DNA of 64,000 bases, from the NCBI GenBank assembly GCA_041398845.1, contig JAWKTZ010000006.1, positions 2,592,973-2,656,972 on the forward strand. Direction: 5' to 3'. The DNA is from Fuerstiella sp041398845. GTDB lineage: Bacteria > Planctomycetota > Planctomycetia > Planctomycetales > Planctomycetaceae. A program made the translations under genes and the position numbers. Shown here in pieces: positions 8,509-17,126 of the stretch (positions are counted from its first letter, which is position 1; each line of letters opens with the position of its first letter). The notes beneath the pieces are model-generated. The model made no database searches. It was not told the DNA's origin and saw only the letters and a list, made by a program, of their open reading frames with translations.

Positions 8509-9380
8509 TATTTCACCTCCTTCACGGGAATACCCAGCAGTTTGTGACGTCCCTGAATGTGATGCTCCGTCAATTCCCGGCACGCCTTCGCGAAGCCTCC
8601 CGGTGAATCGATAATCTGCCGGTTGATCGCCTGATAATCCGCATGCAGACTCTTGGCGATGTCTCCAACCGGATCAGTGACTTCATCGATCACCTTGCTG
8701 ACCAGCGCGGAAGTCAAGACGCGGCCGATGAGATCGCCCCAACCGCCTTCTTTCGGCCACAACCCGGTGCTGCCGGCAACCCCTCTGATTGCGTCGGCCG
8801 AGATATCAACACTGACCCACTTGATGGCTTCTCGAAACCAGTCGGATTTACTGATCCGATCTGCTTTCGCGATCAGTCCGTCGTAAGCCCCGGACCAGGC
8901 ACCCTCCTGCACAGCCCACAACGAAAACGTGGCATCAATCTCCGCATCGCTGTGATTCGCCGCATAGCAGATCCGAATGGTTTCGCGGATCAATTCCATC
9001 TGCAGTGCCTCATACTGCTCCTTCAACCGACCGGAGAGTGTGCTGTCATCGAAGATCTTCTCCCGAAACAGCAGATGCATCCGAGATCGCGACGATGCAT
9101 TCGACTGAAAAAGATCCTGCCCCTGAGCCATTTTTTCGGAAAGGCCGATCATCCCTTCGGCGTACTCACGAAAATCAGCATAGGTGCCCATTCTGTCCAA
9201 AAACTCCCGCTGAGTTCCGATCGTCCGCTCACACGCCGCCTTCGCCTGCTCATCTCCCTTCGCCACCAACGAAGGCAGATCCGTCGCCCCCGCCTTCTCC
9301 TGGCCGTTCACACGGCCAGGTCCGCAACAAACGATGACCAGACACACGGCCATCCCTACAACTGATCCCTTTGCACTCAT
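8508..9380 (-). CDS. Exported hypothetical protein, 290 aa
   Basis: A signal peptide (MSAKGSVVGMAVCLVIVCCGPGRVNGQ) is followed by a soluble, mostly helical domain of about 260 aa (YADFREYAEGMIGLSEKM, RLKEQYEALQMELIRETIRICY). I recognise no family. It is the first gene of a two-gene unit with the membrane-anchored protein downstream (TAATG overlap). An envelope function for the mobile element is inferred from the leader peptide and from its neighbour, the coupling protein. Confidence 0.72.
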   Translation of the reverse strand: MSAKGSVVGMAVCLVIVCCGPGRVNGQEKAGATDLPSLVAKGDEQAKAACERTIGTQREFLDRMGTYADFREYAEGMIGLSEKMAQGQDLFQSNASSRSRMHLLFREKIFDDSTLSGRLKEQYEALQMELIRETIRICYAANHSDAEIDATFSLWAVQEGAWSGAYDGLIAKADRISKSDWFREAIKWVSVDISADAIRGVAGSTGLWPKEGGWGDLIGRVLTSALVSKVIDEVTDPVGDIAKSLHADYQAINRQIIDSPGGFAKACRELTEHHIQGRHKLLGIPVKEVK

Positions 9381-9533
9381 CCCTCACACTCCTCATCCAG
9401 AGAATCGAAACGGCATCCGAAACACCTCGGTATCGCCCTCTGCTGAGTCGCGTTGGAAATCAGCCGAACGTTGCTTAGAATCCCTCCGGATCCTGCATCT
9501 TTTTGAGAATTTGTCGCCGGGACCTGAAAAGGA

Positions 9534-9570
9534 ACATGCTGCGGAACTCAAAGGGAATTCCGCAGCATGT
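9534..9570 (-). terminator. Strong hairpin after the 9598 gene
   Basis: ACATGCTGCGGAA (9534-9546) and TTCCGCAGCATGT (9558-9570) form a perfect 13-bp stem with an 11-nt loop. On the minus strand it lies 28 nt after the stop of the gene ending at 9598 and is followed by TTCCTTTTC. It is probably the terminator separating this unit from the exported-protein unit. Confidence 0.6.
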
Positions 9571-9597
9571 CGGATTGAGGTCATCGATCTCAGTTCG

Positions 9598-9975
9598 TCA
9601 GTCAAGTTTTCGCCGAATGAACGCCCGAGCTTCTGACACCTTTCGACGCGCTGACTGAGCAGGTACGCCATACTCTTCCGCGAGATCCTTAATGCGTTCC
9701 CGGTGGAAGATTCGTCGGTGAATCAACTCTCTCCAGTGCGGCTTCGATGTAAATCGTCGGATTGCCCGCTCAATCTGTTCCCGGCGTTCATCCAGTTCCA
9801 TTCGGCTCTCCGGGGCATTACCTCGATTTTGATGACGCAAGTCGGTCATACAGAAATCCTCAGCAACAGAGCGCTTTTTGTTTGCGAGACCAAAATGCGT
9901 CCGGCGATCGTGATTCAATCGCTTTTTCGCAAACTTCACTCGGCTCAGGATGAACATTTTGAAGTCCTTTTTCAT
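9598..9975 (-). CDS. Sigma-factor region-4-like small DNA-binding protein
   Basis: The 125-aa product starts at 9975 after GGAGGATTGGAG. Its basic N-terminus is followed by ERIKDLAEEYGVPAQSARRKVSEARAFIRRKL, a helix-turn-helix resembling sigma-70 region 4 and related phage activators. Region 2 is absent, so it is not a full sigma factor. It is the second gene of a minus-strand unit with the gene at 10008 (32-nt gap) and probably regulates the element. Confidence 0.65.
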   Translation of the reverse strand: MKKDFKMFILSRVKFAKKRLNHDRRTHFGLANKKRSVAEDFCMTDLRHQNRGNAPESRMELDERREQIERAIRRFTSKPHWRELIHRRIFHRERIKDLAEEYGVPAQSARRKVSEARAFIRRKLD

Positions 9976-10007
9976 CTCCAATCCTCCGCGTCTTTTGGGG
10001 CAAAAAG

Positions 10008-10628
10008 TCACAGGTCACAGGTCATGAGTTCATCATCTTTCCCTCCGATGAGTCGGAGAAAGATGTCATAAAGCGCATCCGCAGCAGCTTCATCATCCCG
10101 TTGCAGGATGCGATACATTTCCCTCAGACGATTCAACCGTTTGGCAGCGTTACCACGAGTCATCAACCGGAAACCCGAAACCGTCGCGGCTGCGTCAGCC
10201 CTAAAGAAATCACCTTTGGCAGCTTCCAGCAGAAATGTCTCACCGTTCAGGTGCCAATCCGGTTGTGGGTCAGGTCCTGAACCTCCGATTTGAAAACCGA
10301 GGTAACCGGTCTTACTCACCAGACCTTGTGGAATCAGAAACTCCCAGGCTGAGAATGCCGTCTCAAAGAGTGAAACACGGTTGAGTAACGCGTCCGGCCC
10401 TGCGGGCACCACCCGTTTCGCAAGCTGTTCCGCATTCGGGAGTCGGCTGATTTCTGGGCGACTGCCGTCCGCGGACAGTTCGAGCCTCCTCTTTCCAAGG
10501 AGGCAAACCTGAACCGCCAAGTCGCTGATTACCGGCAACATCGCCAGCATTCGCACGCACACGCCGTAGTTGTTATTTTCGGCGACCGTGATCAATGCCC
10601 CGGTGGGGCCAAAGGATGCATTTTTCAT
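10008..10628 (-). CDS. Hypothetical protein, 206 aa
   Basis: No family is recognised. The start at 10628 follows ACAGGAGTTAGTA, a good ribosome site, so the frame's earlier start at 10664 is not used. The protein has no signal peptide; residues such as FLIPQGLVSKTGYLGFQIGG and RLNRLREMYRILQRDDEAAADALYDIFLRLIGG suggest a small alpha/beta domain plus a helical tail. It is divergent from the gene at 10863, sharing an intergenic region with twin GTGCAC palindromes. Confidence 0.65.
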   Translation of the reverse strand: MKNASFGPTGALITVAENNNYGVCVRMLAMLPVISDLAVQVCLLGKRRLELSADGSRPEISRLPNAEQLAKRVVPAGPDALLNRVSLFETAFSAWEFLIPQGLVSKTGYLGFQIGGSGPDPQPDWHLNGETFLLEAAKGDFFRADAAATVSGFRLMTRGNAAKRLNRLREMYRILQRDDEAAADALYDIFLRLIGGKDDELMTCDL

Positions 10629-10748
10629 TACTAACTCCTGTTTCAGGGTTGAGTTGGTTGTCATCGCCCAGACACAGGAACTATATGCCTAAAATCGACG
10701 TAAGCCATTGCAAATAAATGACTTATGCGCACGTGGTGTGAGCAGGAT

Positions 10749-10763
10749 GTGCACATTGTGCAC
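10749..10763. promoter_or_regulatory. Twin GTGCAC palindromes, candidate operator
   Basis: Two copies of the self-complementary hexamer GTGCAC lie 9 bp apart (10749-10754 and 10758-10763) in the divergent promoter region of the genes at 10628 (minus) and 10863 (plus). They could bind one of the element's small helix-turn-helix proteins; the assignment is tentative. Confidence 0.35.
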
Positions 10764-10862
10764 GTTTCTGACTTACTTCCGGGGATCTCGACACCACTTT
10801 TTCGTTGACCGAAACGGCGAGCTGTGACAGATATAGGGCGGCAGTGAACCACGGAGGAACAA

Positions 10863-11240
10863 ATGACAGCCGCGAACCATCAGCAGGAAACAGCGAACCG
10901 AATCGTCGGTTACCTCGAGCCGCTCGTCATGGATCTGGAGGAGGCAGATAAAACGGCCGCTCAGAGCAACTCCCCACGGCCATCTGTCCTGGGTCGGGCC
11001 TATGTCGCGGATGCTCTGGCCACAGCCCAGGCAATTGCCGACCGGACGATTTCCGCGCCTCAGCCGCGTCTCGCCGACAGTTTGCTCCGTGCCGTTGCGG
11101 AATTGGAGAAAACTAACCACACTGTGCCTGCGTGGGAGTGCATTTCAGCCCTCAAGGTTGCATCGAGGTCGGGTCTGGGTGCAGAGCCTTCCAGAACTCA
11201 GCAGGAACACAGGTCATGGTCCCGCCTCTGTGGGAAGTAG
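10863..11240 (+). CDS. Small hypothetical protein upstream of the CHAT pair
   Basis: The 125-aa protein (MTAANHQQETANRIVGYLEPLVMDLEEADKTAAQ...) is soluble and helical, with ACGGAGGAACAA before the ATG. I recognise no domain. It is 36 bp upstream of the membrane protein at 11277 in the same direction, so it is likely the first gene of a three-gene unit ending in a CHAT protease. Confidence 0.65.
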   Translation: MTAANHQQETANRIVGYLEPLVMDLEEADKTAAQSNSPRPSVLGRAYVADALATAQAIADRTISAPQPRLADSLLRAVAELEKTNHTVPAWECISALKVASRSGLGAEPSRTQQEHRSWSRLCGK

Positions 11241-11276
11241 TTTCCAGCAGAAGACTTTCTGAAAGTAGAGGTCACG

Positions 11277-12722
11277 ATGTCAGCCCGGCTGTCACTTTGC
11301 CTCCTCATTGACTACGTCGATAAAAGCAAGGTAATTGCCAGCTTTGCCGTTGATCTGGACCATTCACAGATCCTGTGGGATGGGCAGGATCCGTTCTTTC
11401 CGACAACGGACAGCGATCTTGACAAGATCAGAGGACGAACCCCGGCAGAAACGAAGGCCAAACTTCGCATTTTCTCTGGCCATAAGAATGCACAGAAAAA
11501 GCTGCGGGTGTTTGCTCGCATGACAGTTGCACACAAACTTGGCCTGCAGGACCCTCGCGGATCATTCACCAATACCCTAGACGAACTCAGATTCCCAAAA
11601 CGCTCGAATAAGGCACTTCTCTACCTCGGTGGTTTCGATCTTTCGGGAAAACATGGCCGGATACCAGAACTCTTTGAAGGCGTTGACCGTGGTTTGAATG
11701 CGATCGTCCTGCCACCCGAAAACGTCGAAATCACCATCCGTGCCGCGCGAGATCCTGTGGCCCGGCCAGCAAACGAAGAAGACCTCAATTTGATCGTCGA
11801 GCAGATTCAACTTGAGGACGGCGAACCCCGAAAAGTCTCGGCACCCATTGACACTATCGGTCAGGATCACCTCAATGACAGTGAAGACAAAAACTTCACT
11901 GAACCTGCTGCCAAAAGTATTTCTCCGAACGCCGTGACAAAAATCATTGTTGCAGCAATTCTTCTCACCATCTGCGCCCTGAGCATTCGTCAACTCTTGG
12001 ACCGATCAGGGCAGTACCTCCCGCTCGAAGTACCACGGACTCGTCAACCGGAATCAACAGATGTCCAAGTCGGAAACTCCCGCAATAGAGATCCCCAAGA
12101 CTCGGCTTTCCTCGGTGCGTCTGACCATACTCTTGTCGTTCATTTCGACGTTTTCATCCAAAGATCCGACTCCGTGCTCCGCCCGATTGACTCGGTCTCA
12201 CTTCCGGTTTCACCCCGCGACTCAATTCGATTTGATGTTGATTCTCAAAAGCCGGTCTGCTTCTACCTGTTGTGGATGGACCCGAAAGGAAAAGTATCCG
12301 TTGTTTGGCCACAGATGACAGATGAGACTTCAATCACCGCGGAAGCTTCAACAGAAAAACATATGAAGTGGGGATTTCCTGCCGACCCACTGAAGAGTAT
12401 TCCCCTAAAGGCAGACACAGAGGGAATTCACTCTATAGTTTTGGCAGCCAGCACCACAACACTGCCTGACATCTCAATCCTTAAAGCTGAACTCAATGAT
12501 TCAGGATATGTCGGAAGAGGTGATGCACACCCGCCAAGCGATCTTTTTGTCCGGACATCAGACGGAGAGGTCACTCGCCGCAGTGTACGTGACCCACTTG
12601 ACCGTGGTGCCAAGCAGCGGACAGCGTCCGTTCAAATTGAATCGTTGGTTCAGGTAATTCGTCTGAAACTGATGAGAAGATTCGATGCGATCAGAACAGT
12701 TTCGTTCTCCTTTGAAAACTGA
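11277..12722 (+). CDS. Single-pass membrane protein with DUF4384-like domain
   Basis: The 481-aa protein has a cytoplasmic N-terminal domain of about 200 aa, one membrane helix (TKIIVAAILLTICALSIRQLL, about 222-242) and a C-terminal beta-rich domain. The stretch PVCFYLLWMDPKGKVSVVWPQ resembles the DUF4384 strand pattern often found beside peptidases and CHAT proteins in bacteria. AGAGGT precedes the ATG. The CHAT protease starts 4 bp after this stop, so the two are co-translated. A sensor, scaffold or substrate role for the protease is inferred; nothing catalytic is visible here. Confidence 0.75.
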   Translation: MSARLSLCLLIDYVDKSKVIASFAVDLDHSQILWDGQDPFFPTTDSDLDKIRGRTPAETKAKLRIFSGHKNAQKKLRVFARMTVAHKLGLQDPRGSFTNTLDELRFPKRSNKALLYLGGFDLSGKHGRIPELFEGVDRGLNAIVLPPENVEITIRAARDPVARPANEEDLNLIVEQIQLEDGEPRKVSAPIDTIGQDHLNDSEDKNFTEPAAKSISPNAVTKIIVAAILLTICALSIRQLLDRSGQYLPLEVPRTRQPESTDVQVGNSRNRDPQDSAFLGASDHTLVVHFDVFIQRSDSVLRPIDSVSLPVSPRDSIRFDVDSQKPVCFYLLWMDPKGKVSVVWPQMTDETSITAEASTEKHMKWGFPADPLKSIPLKADTEGIHSIVLAASTTTLPDISILKAELNDSGYVGRGDAHPPSDLFVRTSDGEVTRRSVRDPLDRGAKQRTASVQIESLVQVIRLKLMRRFDAIRTVSFSFEN

Positions 12723-12726
12723 GACC

Positions 12727-14697
12727 ATGCTTCGAAAACTCCTGCAGTGGACCGTATTCGCGCTCTTGGCTGGCGGGCAACTTTTGGGTGAGATGCCAGA
12801 AAGGGTGCGCGGTAGACTTTCTCAACGTTACAGATCAACCGGCTATTTGACTGATCAGGACGAGAGAATTGCGAATCGCGAGGCTTCGGAATACATCAGC
12901 GAGGGGCGACCTGATATCGCGATGGAGATTGCACGCCCCGTACTTACCGCCATTGGAGCACAGTCGGTACCGCGATTCGCCCGAATAACGTTCGACAAGA
13001 ACGTGGTGACGCGGTTTCAGCGATGGACCGGATTTTGGCTCAATTATCGAAGCGCGGCACCGAAGGACGACTATCAAGCACTCCGACTCGGCAAGAACAT
13101 CCTTCTAAAGGCGCACTATCGGCAGATGGCGGCTCGCCGTCATTTTGCAGCAAGTTACCCGGATTTGAATCGACAGTATCACGAGATGCGTTGGCATCGC
13201 AAAGAACTTTCTAATCGTGTTAGCGCCACGGCCACTCTTCCACTTCCGGATTTTAATCTTGAGAACCACTTGCACGACATAAGCCAGCTCCTCGGTCAGA
13301 TCGAAGTTCATTCAAAGGCAGAGTTGACCTCACCGGTTGTCGATGGCATTCCGATCGTGTTGCACGACCCACCGAATGTTGTCTGTCTTACCCGTTTGCA
13401 TTCCGCTTCCATTGAGGAAATTCTTGCTGCGATACCCCCTGACACCGCTTTGATCGAGATTGCTGATTATCCAAAATACGTTGTCAGACCGAATGGATAT
13501 GAAGTTACGCAGCACTACGTCGCTTTTGTGCTGGCAAAGAACCTATCCGGCAAGACTGCCATCCACAGAGTGGATTTGGGGAAATCATGGGAACTCGGGC
13601 AAGCGATTCACAAATGGGTCAGGTCAATTGAATCGCTCCGAGAAAACGCGCAAGCGAAGAGCTACATCAATGAGTATTTGTGGTGGCCTATTGACGAGCT
13701 TCTATCCGTTTTGGAACCATCAACTCTATACATTGTTCCATCCGGAGACACTCATCGGCTGCCTTGGGTCGCACTAGAAGACCCGAACGGCGTCGCTGCA
13801 GTAACCCGATACAAAGTAGCTGTTCTTCCATTTGTCGAGTATCTCTTACAGGCATCGGAGGAGGAACAAACAGCAATCGACAGAAGTGATCAGTCTTATC
13901 GCAGAGGTTATACGGATTACAAGGACACCCCGAGTCCTCAGTTCCTGCACGTCAGCCACGGACCGAGCGATGAATTCTTAGTGGAGGAACGAGGGGACAA
14001 CTTGCGTACACCTCCCGAACTGACGCGATTCTATAGCGAACAATTTTCTAACACATCGATCACAACGTTGTTGCAGTCTGCGATGGTCTGTCACTTCACG
14101 ATGCACGCGACGTTTTCCGAGGATGAAAATCAGTTTTTTAAACAAAGCTCTATCATTAAGAGACTTAGTCCGCTGGACTCGATGCTGTTCACTTGGTTTG
14201 CAATTGGAACGGGTGCCCAGCATCAGCGGCTGACCGGGTACGAGATCTCCGAACTTGATCTGTCAGGCATGGAGCTGGTTGTACTTGCTGCCTGTCAGAC
14301 AAACGCTGGGGAAACAGTGAGTGGTGAAGGGAATTTTTCTTTGGCGAAAGCATTTCACCTTGCCGGATGCAGAGATGTCGTCTCGTCGCAATGGAATGTA
14401 GATGACAACGCAACACGAGTTTTCATGAGGGAGTTTCACACTCAACTTGTGAGAGGCTTAAAGCCAATAGATGCATTGCATGCCGTACAGCTGGCGGCAT
14501 ATTCGGGAAGACTGAGGCTTGAGATCGGCGGGTCACAACTTGACGCGCTTGATTTGTCATCAACTCGAACGGCCACCGGGCGAGTAAATTCTGTTCCGTA
14601 TACGTGGGCTCCTTTTATTTTGTCGGGAATTGGGAATCGAAATCCCTATAGTTATTCAGTCAGCAGAATGAAGGAAGAACAGGATAACTGTGATTAG
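12727..14697 (+). CDS. CHAT-domain caspase-like protease
   Basis: The 656-aa protein has an N-terminal hydrophobic segment (MLRKLLQWTVFALLAGGQLLGEM) that looks like a signal peptide. A helical middle region follows, then a C-terminal CHAT domain. The catalytic His lies in CHFTMHATF (about 455-460) and the Cys in VVLAACQTNAGE (about 522). These are followed by the typical AKAFHLAGCRDVVSSQWNVDD stretch, in which the domain recruits the active site. CHAT proteases are clan CD enzymes; several act in bacterial immunity and programmed death (for example separase-like and gasdermin-linked systems). Export would be unusual for a phage-sensing protease, so it may act in the periplasm. Its partner is the co-translated membrane protein. 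Confidence 0.85.
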   Translation: MLRKLLQWTVFALLAGGQLLGEMPERVRGRLSQRYRSTGYLTDQDERIANREASEYISEGRPDIAMEIARPVLTAIGAQSVPRFARITFDKNVVTRFQRWTGFWLNYRSAAPKDDYQALRLGKNILLKAHYRQMAARRHFAASYPDLNRQYHEMRWHRKELSNRVSATATLPLPDFNLENHLHDISQLLGQIEVHSKAELTSPVVDGIPIVLHDPPNVVCLTRLHSASIEEILAAIPPDTALIEIADYPKYVVRPNGYEVTQHYVAFVLAKNLSGKTAIHRVDLGKSWELGQAIHKWVRSIESLRENAQAKSYINEYLWWPIDELLSVLEPSTLYIVPSGDTHRLPWVALEDPNGVAAVTRYKVAVLPFVEYLLQASEEEQTAIDRSDQSYRRGYTDYKDTPSPQFLHVSHGPSDEFLVEERGDNLRTPPELTRFYSEQFSNTSITTLLQSAMVCHFTMHATFSEDENQFFKQSSIIKRLSPLDSMLFTWFAIGTGAQHQRLTGYEISELDLSGMELVVLAACQTNAGETVSGEGNFSLAKAFHLAGCRDVVSSQWNVDDNATRVFMREFHTQLVRGLKPIDALHAVQLAAYSGRLRLEIGGSQLDALDLSSTRTATGRVNSVPYTWAPFILSGIGNRNPYSYSVSRMKEEQDNCD

Positions 14698-14771
14698 TTC
14701 CATGACGGATGGCGGAAGACCACGTATTCTCGGTGCAGCATTACGACCACAGGATACTACAGATCTCATTC

Positions 14772-15758
14772 TCACACCGAGATCCTTTCCACAATGTTCC
14801 TCGTGATCTGTCGCTGTCTGCGATCGTAGAGCCGGGTGACACGGCTGTCGCTGTGGCCAAGTAAGTACTGTACATCTTCAAGGCTTACGCCTTGTAGCAA
14901 GAGGTCAGTTGCGGTGCAGCTTCGGAAGCTGTGTGGGCTCGCTGATGTCGGAAGATTCGCGATCTTGAGACGGCGTTTGATCATGCGGCAGATGTCGATG
15001 GGGGAGACGGGGCGGTCCGTGATCAGGTCGGTTTGGCCGTGGATGCTGCGGAAGACAGGCATGTCTTTGGTGATGCTCTTGACGGGCAGCAATCTCAGCC
15101 AGGCGTCCAGATCTTCTCGCAGGCTCAGTCGGCACGGAATGCGCCTGTCTTTGCCACCTTTTTCTCGGAAGGCAATGATCAGCTGATGGTTTCCTTCTTC
15201 TGTGAAATCGCCGATTCGCAGCCGGGAGATGGCTCCGACGCGGGCGGCGGTGTAGATCAGCATGCTGATGATGGCTCGGTCGCGGAAATCGATGGCGGCT
15301 TTCAGTTCGATTGAACGAAGCAGTTGACGGGACTGCTCGACGGTGATCTCCGGCGTCTTGCCTTCGGACACTGAGTATCGCTGGGTTCTCACCGACAATG
15401 CGGGATTCAGAATCATGACGTGGCGTTCCACGAGCACATCAAACAGGCCGCGAATAGCTGACATATGCAGCTTTTTTGTGGGAATGCTTCCCGGATGTTC
15501 GTCGAAGTAATGGCCGACGAGTCCCGGTGAAATCTCATGCAGCGTCACGTGGTGACCTTCGCACCACCGCAGGAAACGCCTCACTGCGTGCAGATAGGTT
15601 TTCCGAGTATGAGGGTTTCGAATGCGGCCGCCGAAGTATTCCTCCCAGGCCCACGTCCCGGCACTTCCGTGCTCCAACACAATCTGCGGCACCTCTCGCT
15701 GCAGAATCGCTGTTGGCCGGCGTGCAGCCGGCAGGTTTACTGAAACGTCTTTCTGCAT
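14772..15758 (-). CDS. XerC/D-like tyrosine recombinase
   Basis: This second recombinase (about 328 aa) differs from the integrase at 1244. It has a SAM-like N-domain (WAWEEYFGGRIRNPHTRKTYLHAVRRFLRWCEGH) and a catalytic domain with Arg in TAARVGAISRLRIGD, HxxR in SPHSFRSCTATDLL, LLGHSD, and Tyr in TRLYDRR. All six usual catalytic positions seem present. ATG 15758 was chosen with AAAGAG upstream; an earlier in-frame start at 15836 would overlap the VapC gene. It may resolve dimers of the element or move a smaller internal unit. Confidence 0.87.
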   Translation of the reverse strand: MQKDVSVNLPAARRPTAILQREVPQIVLEHGSAGTWAWEEYFGGRIRNPHTRKTYLHAVRRFLRWCEGHHVTLHEISPGLVGHYFDEHPGSIPTKKLHMSAIRGLFDVLVERHVMILNPALSVRTQRYSVSEGKTPEITVEQSRQLLRSIELKAAIDFRDRAIISMLIYTAARVGAISRLRIGDFTEEGNHQLIIAFREKGGKDRRIPCRLSLREDLDAWLRLLPVKSITKDMPVFRSIHGQTDLITDRPVSPIDICRMIKRRLKIANLPTSASPHSFRSCTATDLLLQGVSLEDVQYLLGHSDSRVTRLYDRRQRQITRNIVERISV

Positions 15759-15825
15759 AGACAACACTCTTTCGGTTGTGAGCGATGAAATCGCTCCGTG
15801 CCTATGCGGAAAGATGACGTCCGGC

Positions 15826-16224
15826 TCATGCGGCACCTCGGTGGCGAATCAGTTGAAATTCAACCGGCAGCTCGACCTGACTCATCGATTGTTCGGCCGT
15901 GATGATCGGCACCTTCAGCGTCAGCCCCAGAGCAATGCAGGCCCGATCGGCGAACGACAGTCCCAGCGGTTTGCACTCCCACCAGATTTCCGCCGCCTGA
16001 ACTGCCTGCTCCGCATCAAACGGCGTGACCTGCATGCGTTGCTGACGCAGGATCGCGGCCACGTGCGAAATCGAACCACCACGTTCCGCACTCTTCTTCA
16101 GCACTTCGCCATAGTTCACCGCAGAGATCGCGGCACCGTAGATGGACTCGGCGGCCTTCTCGTGACCGGTTTCTCGATTGAGAACCGCCAGCACCGCCGA
16201 AGCGTCAAAGATGACGCTACTCAC
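15826..16224 (-). CDS. VapC-like PIN-domain toxin
   Basis: The 132-aa PIN domain has SSVIFDASAVLAVLNRE (first Asp), NYGEVLKKS (Glu), and LSFADRACIALGL (Asp), the acidic cluster that binds metal in VapC ribonucleases; VPIITAEQ replaces the last usual Asp. Most characterised VapC toxins cut tRNA or rRNA to halt growth. The start GTG 16224 has GAGG 6 nt upstream and overlaps the antitoxin stop (GTGAGTAG). Paired with the AbrB-type antitoxin it would stabilise the element by post-segregational killing. Confidence 0.85.
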   Translation of the reverse strand: MSSVIFDASAVLAVLNRETGHEKAAESIYGAAISAVNYGEVLKKSAERGGSISHVAAILRQQRMQVTPFDAEQAVQAAEIWWECKPLGLSFADRACIALGLTLKVPIITAEQSMSQVELPVEFQLIRHRGAA

Positions 16225-16489
16225 GAGCAGCCTCGTCACGACGTTCGGCCACCAGATCGTCCACCAGACTCACATCGGCGGGCACAAACCCGGCAAAGTA
16301 CTCCTGAGCCCGTGCCAACGCCCGAGCCGCAGATTCCAGGCGAACCTCGTCCTGATCTGCAAACATGACAATGATGTCACCGTTCAGGACGCCGAGCTTT
16401 TCCCGAAACTCAACCGGCACTCTGATCCGTCCTGACGAATCAATCCGCAAATGGCTGCAGTGATCCGTTTGGGGTAATTCCGTATCCAT
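16217..16489 (-). CDS. AbrB/MazE-type antitoxin
   Basis: The 90-aa protein contains the swapped-hairpin signature HLRIDSSGRIRVPVEFREKLGVLNGDIIVMFADQDEVRLES, followed by a C-terminal tail (ALARAQEYFAGFVPADVSLVDDLVAERRDEAA) that would wrap the toxin. GGAGGTC precedes ATG 16489. It overlaps the toxin gene by 8 nt. As in other pairs it should neutralise VapC and repress the shared promoter. Confidence 0.85.
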   Translation of the reverse strand: MDTELPQTDHCSHLRIDSSGRIRVPVEFREKLGVLNGDIIVMFADQDEVRLESAARALARAQEYFAGFVPADVSLVDDLVAERRDEAARE

Positions 16490-17126
16490 GGGGCGACCTC
16501 CTTGTTGAGCCGTTTCTTCCACCTTGCCACAAAACCCGCCGACCTGTCAACAAGTTTCTGCACGCCCCGCATCGCCCCCAGTGCCAACCTGAACCACTTG
16601 CGATAGATAACCTCTTTTATCTTTCACGCATCCTTCTTGGGTTGAGTGATGGTGAAGTCTTTCTGGCCCGATCGCCAAGTTTTCGGGTACCTCGTCACGT
16701 TCGATATTGTGGGTAGATGCTCTTGGCTTTGATGCAAACATCGACCACAGTGAATTGTCAGTTCACCAGCTTGGATTGACTGCTCCGGCTCTCGCACCTC
16801 GCTGTCACCTGCCTGCTGAAAAACCGAGGCTCGGGAATCCTCCGGCCCAGTCACTGCTGAGTCATTGTGCTCATTCGGTCTCCGATAGAGTCAGCTCTTT
16901 GACATGATTCGGAGCGTCGTGGATCTCCAGACGCCCCAAAGTCTGCAAAACTCAGACACAGACCACCCACAATTGACAAATGCGACACCCACCCCTAAAA
17001 TTCCAACGGTGACCCCTACAGTACCGTCAGACGCCAACACTCAGACGCCAACACTCAGACGACACGCTTGGTAGTTCGTCAGTGGAGCGCGTTGAGAGAC
17101 ATCCGCAACGGAAGATTCACGTGCCG
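16490..17126. other. Intergenic region with a 14-bp tandem repeat
   Basis: No gene is supported here. A 14-bp unit CAGACGCCAACACT is repeated exactly twice (17028-17041, 17042-17055) with a partial third copy. It presumably holds the promoter of the toxin-antitoxin pair and the leader of the gene at 17127. Confidence 0.5.
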
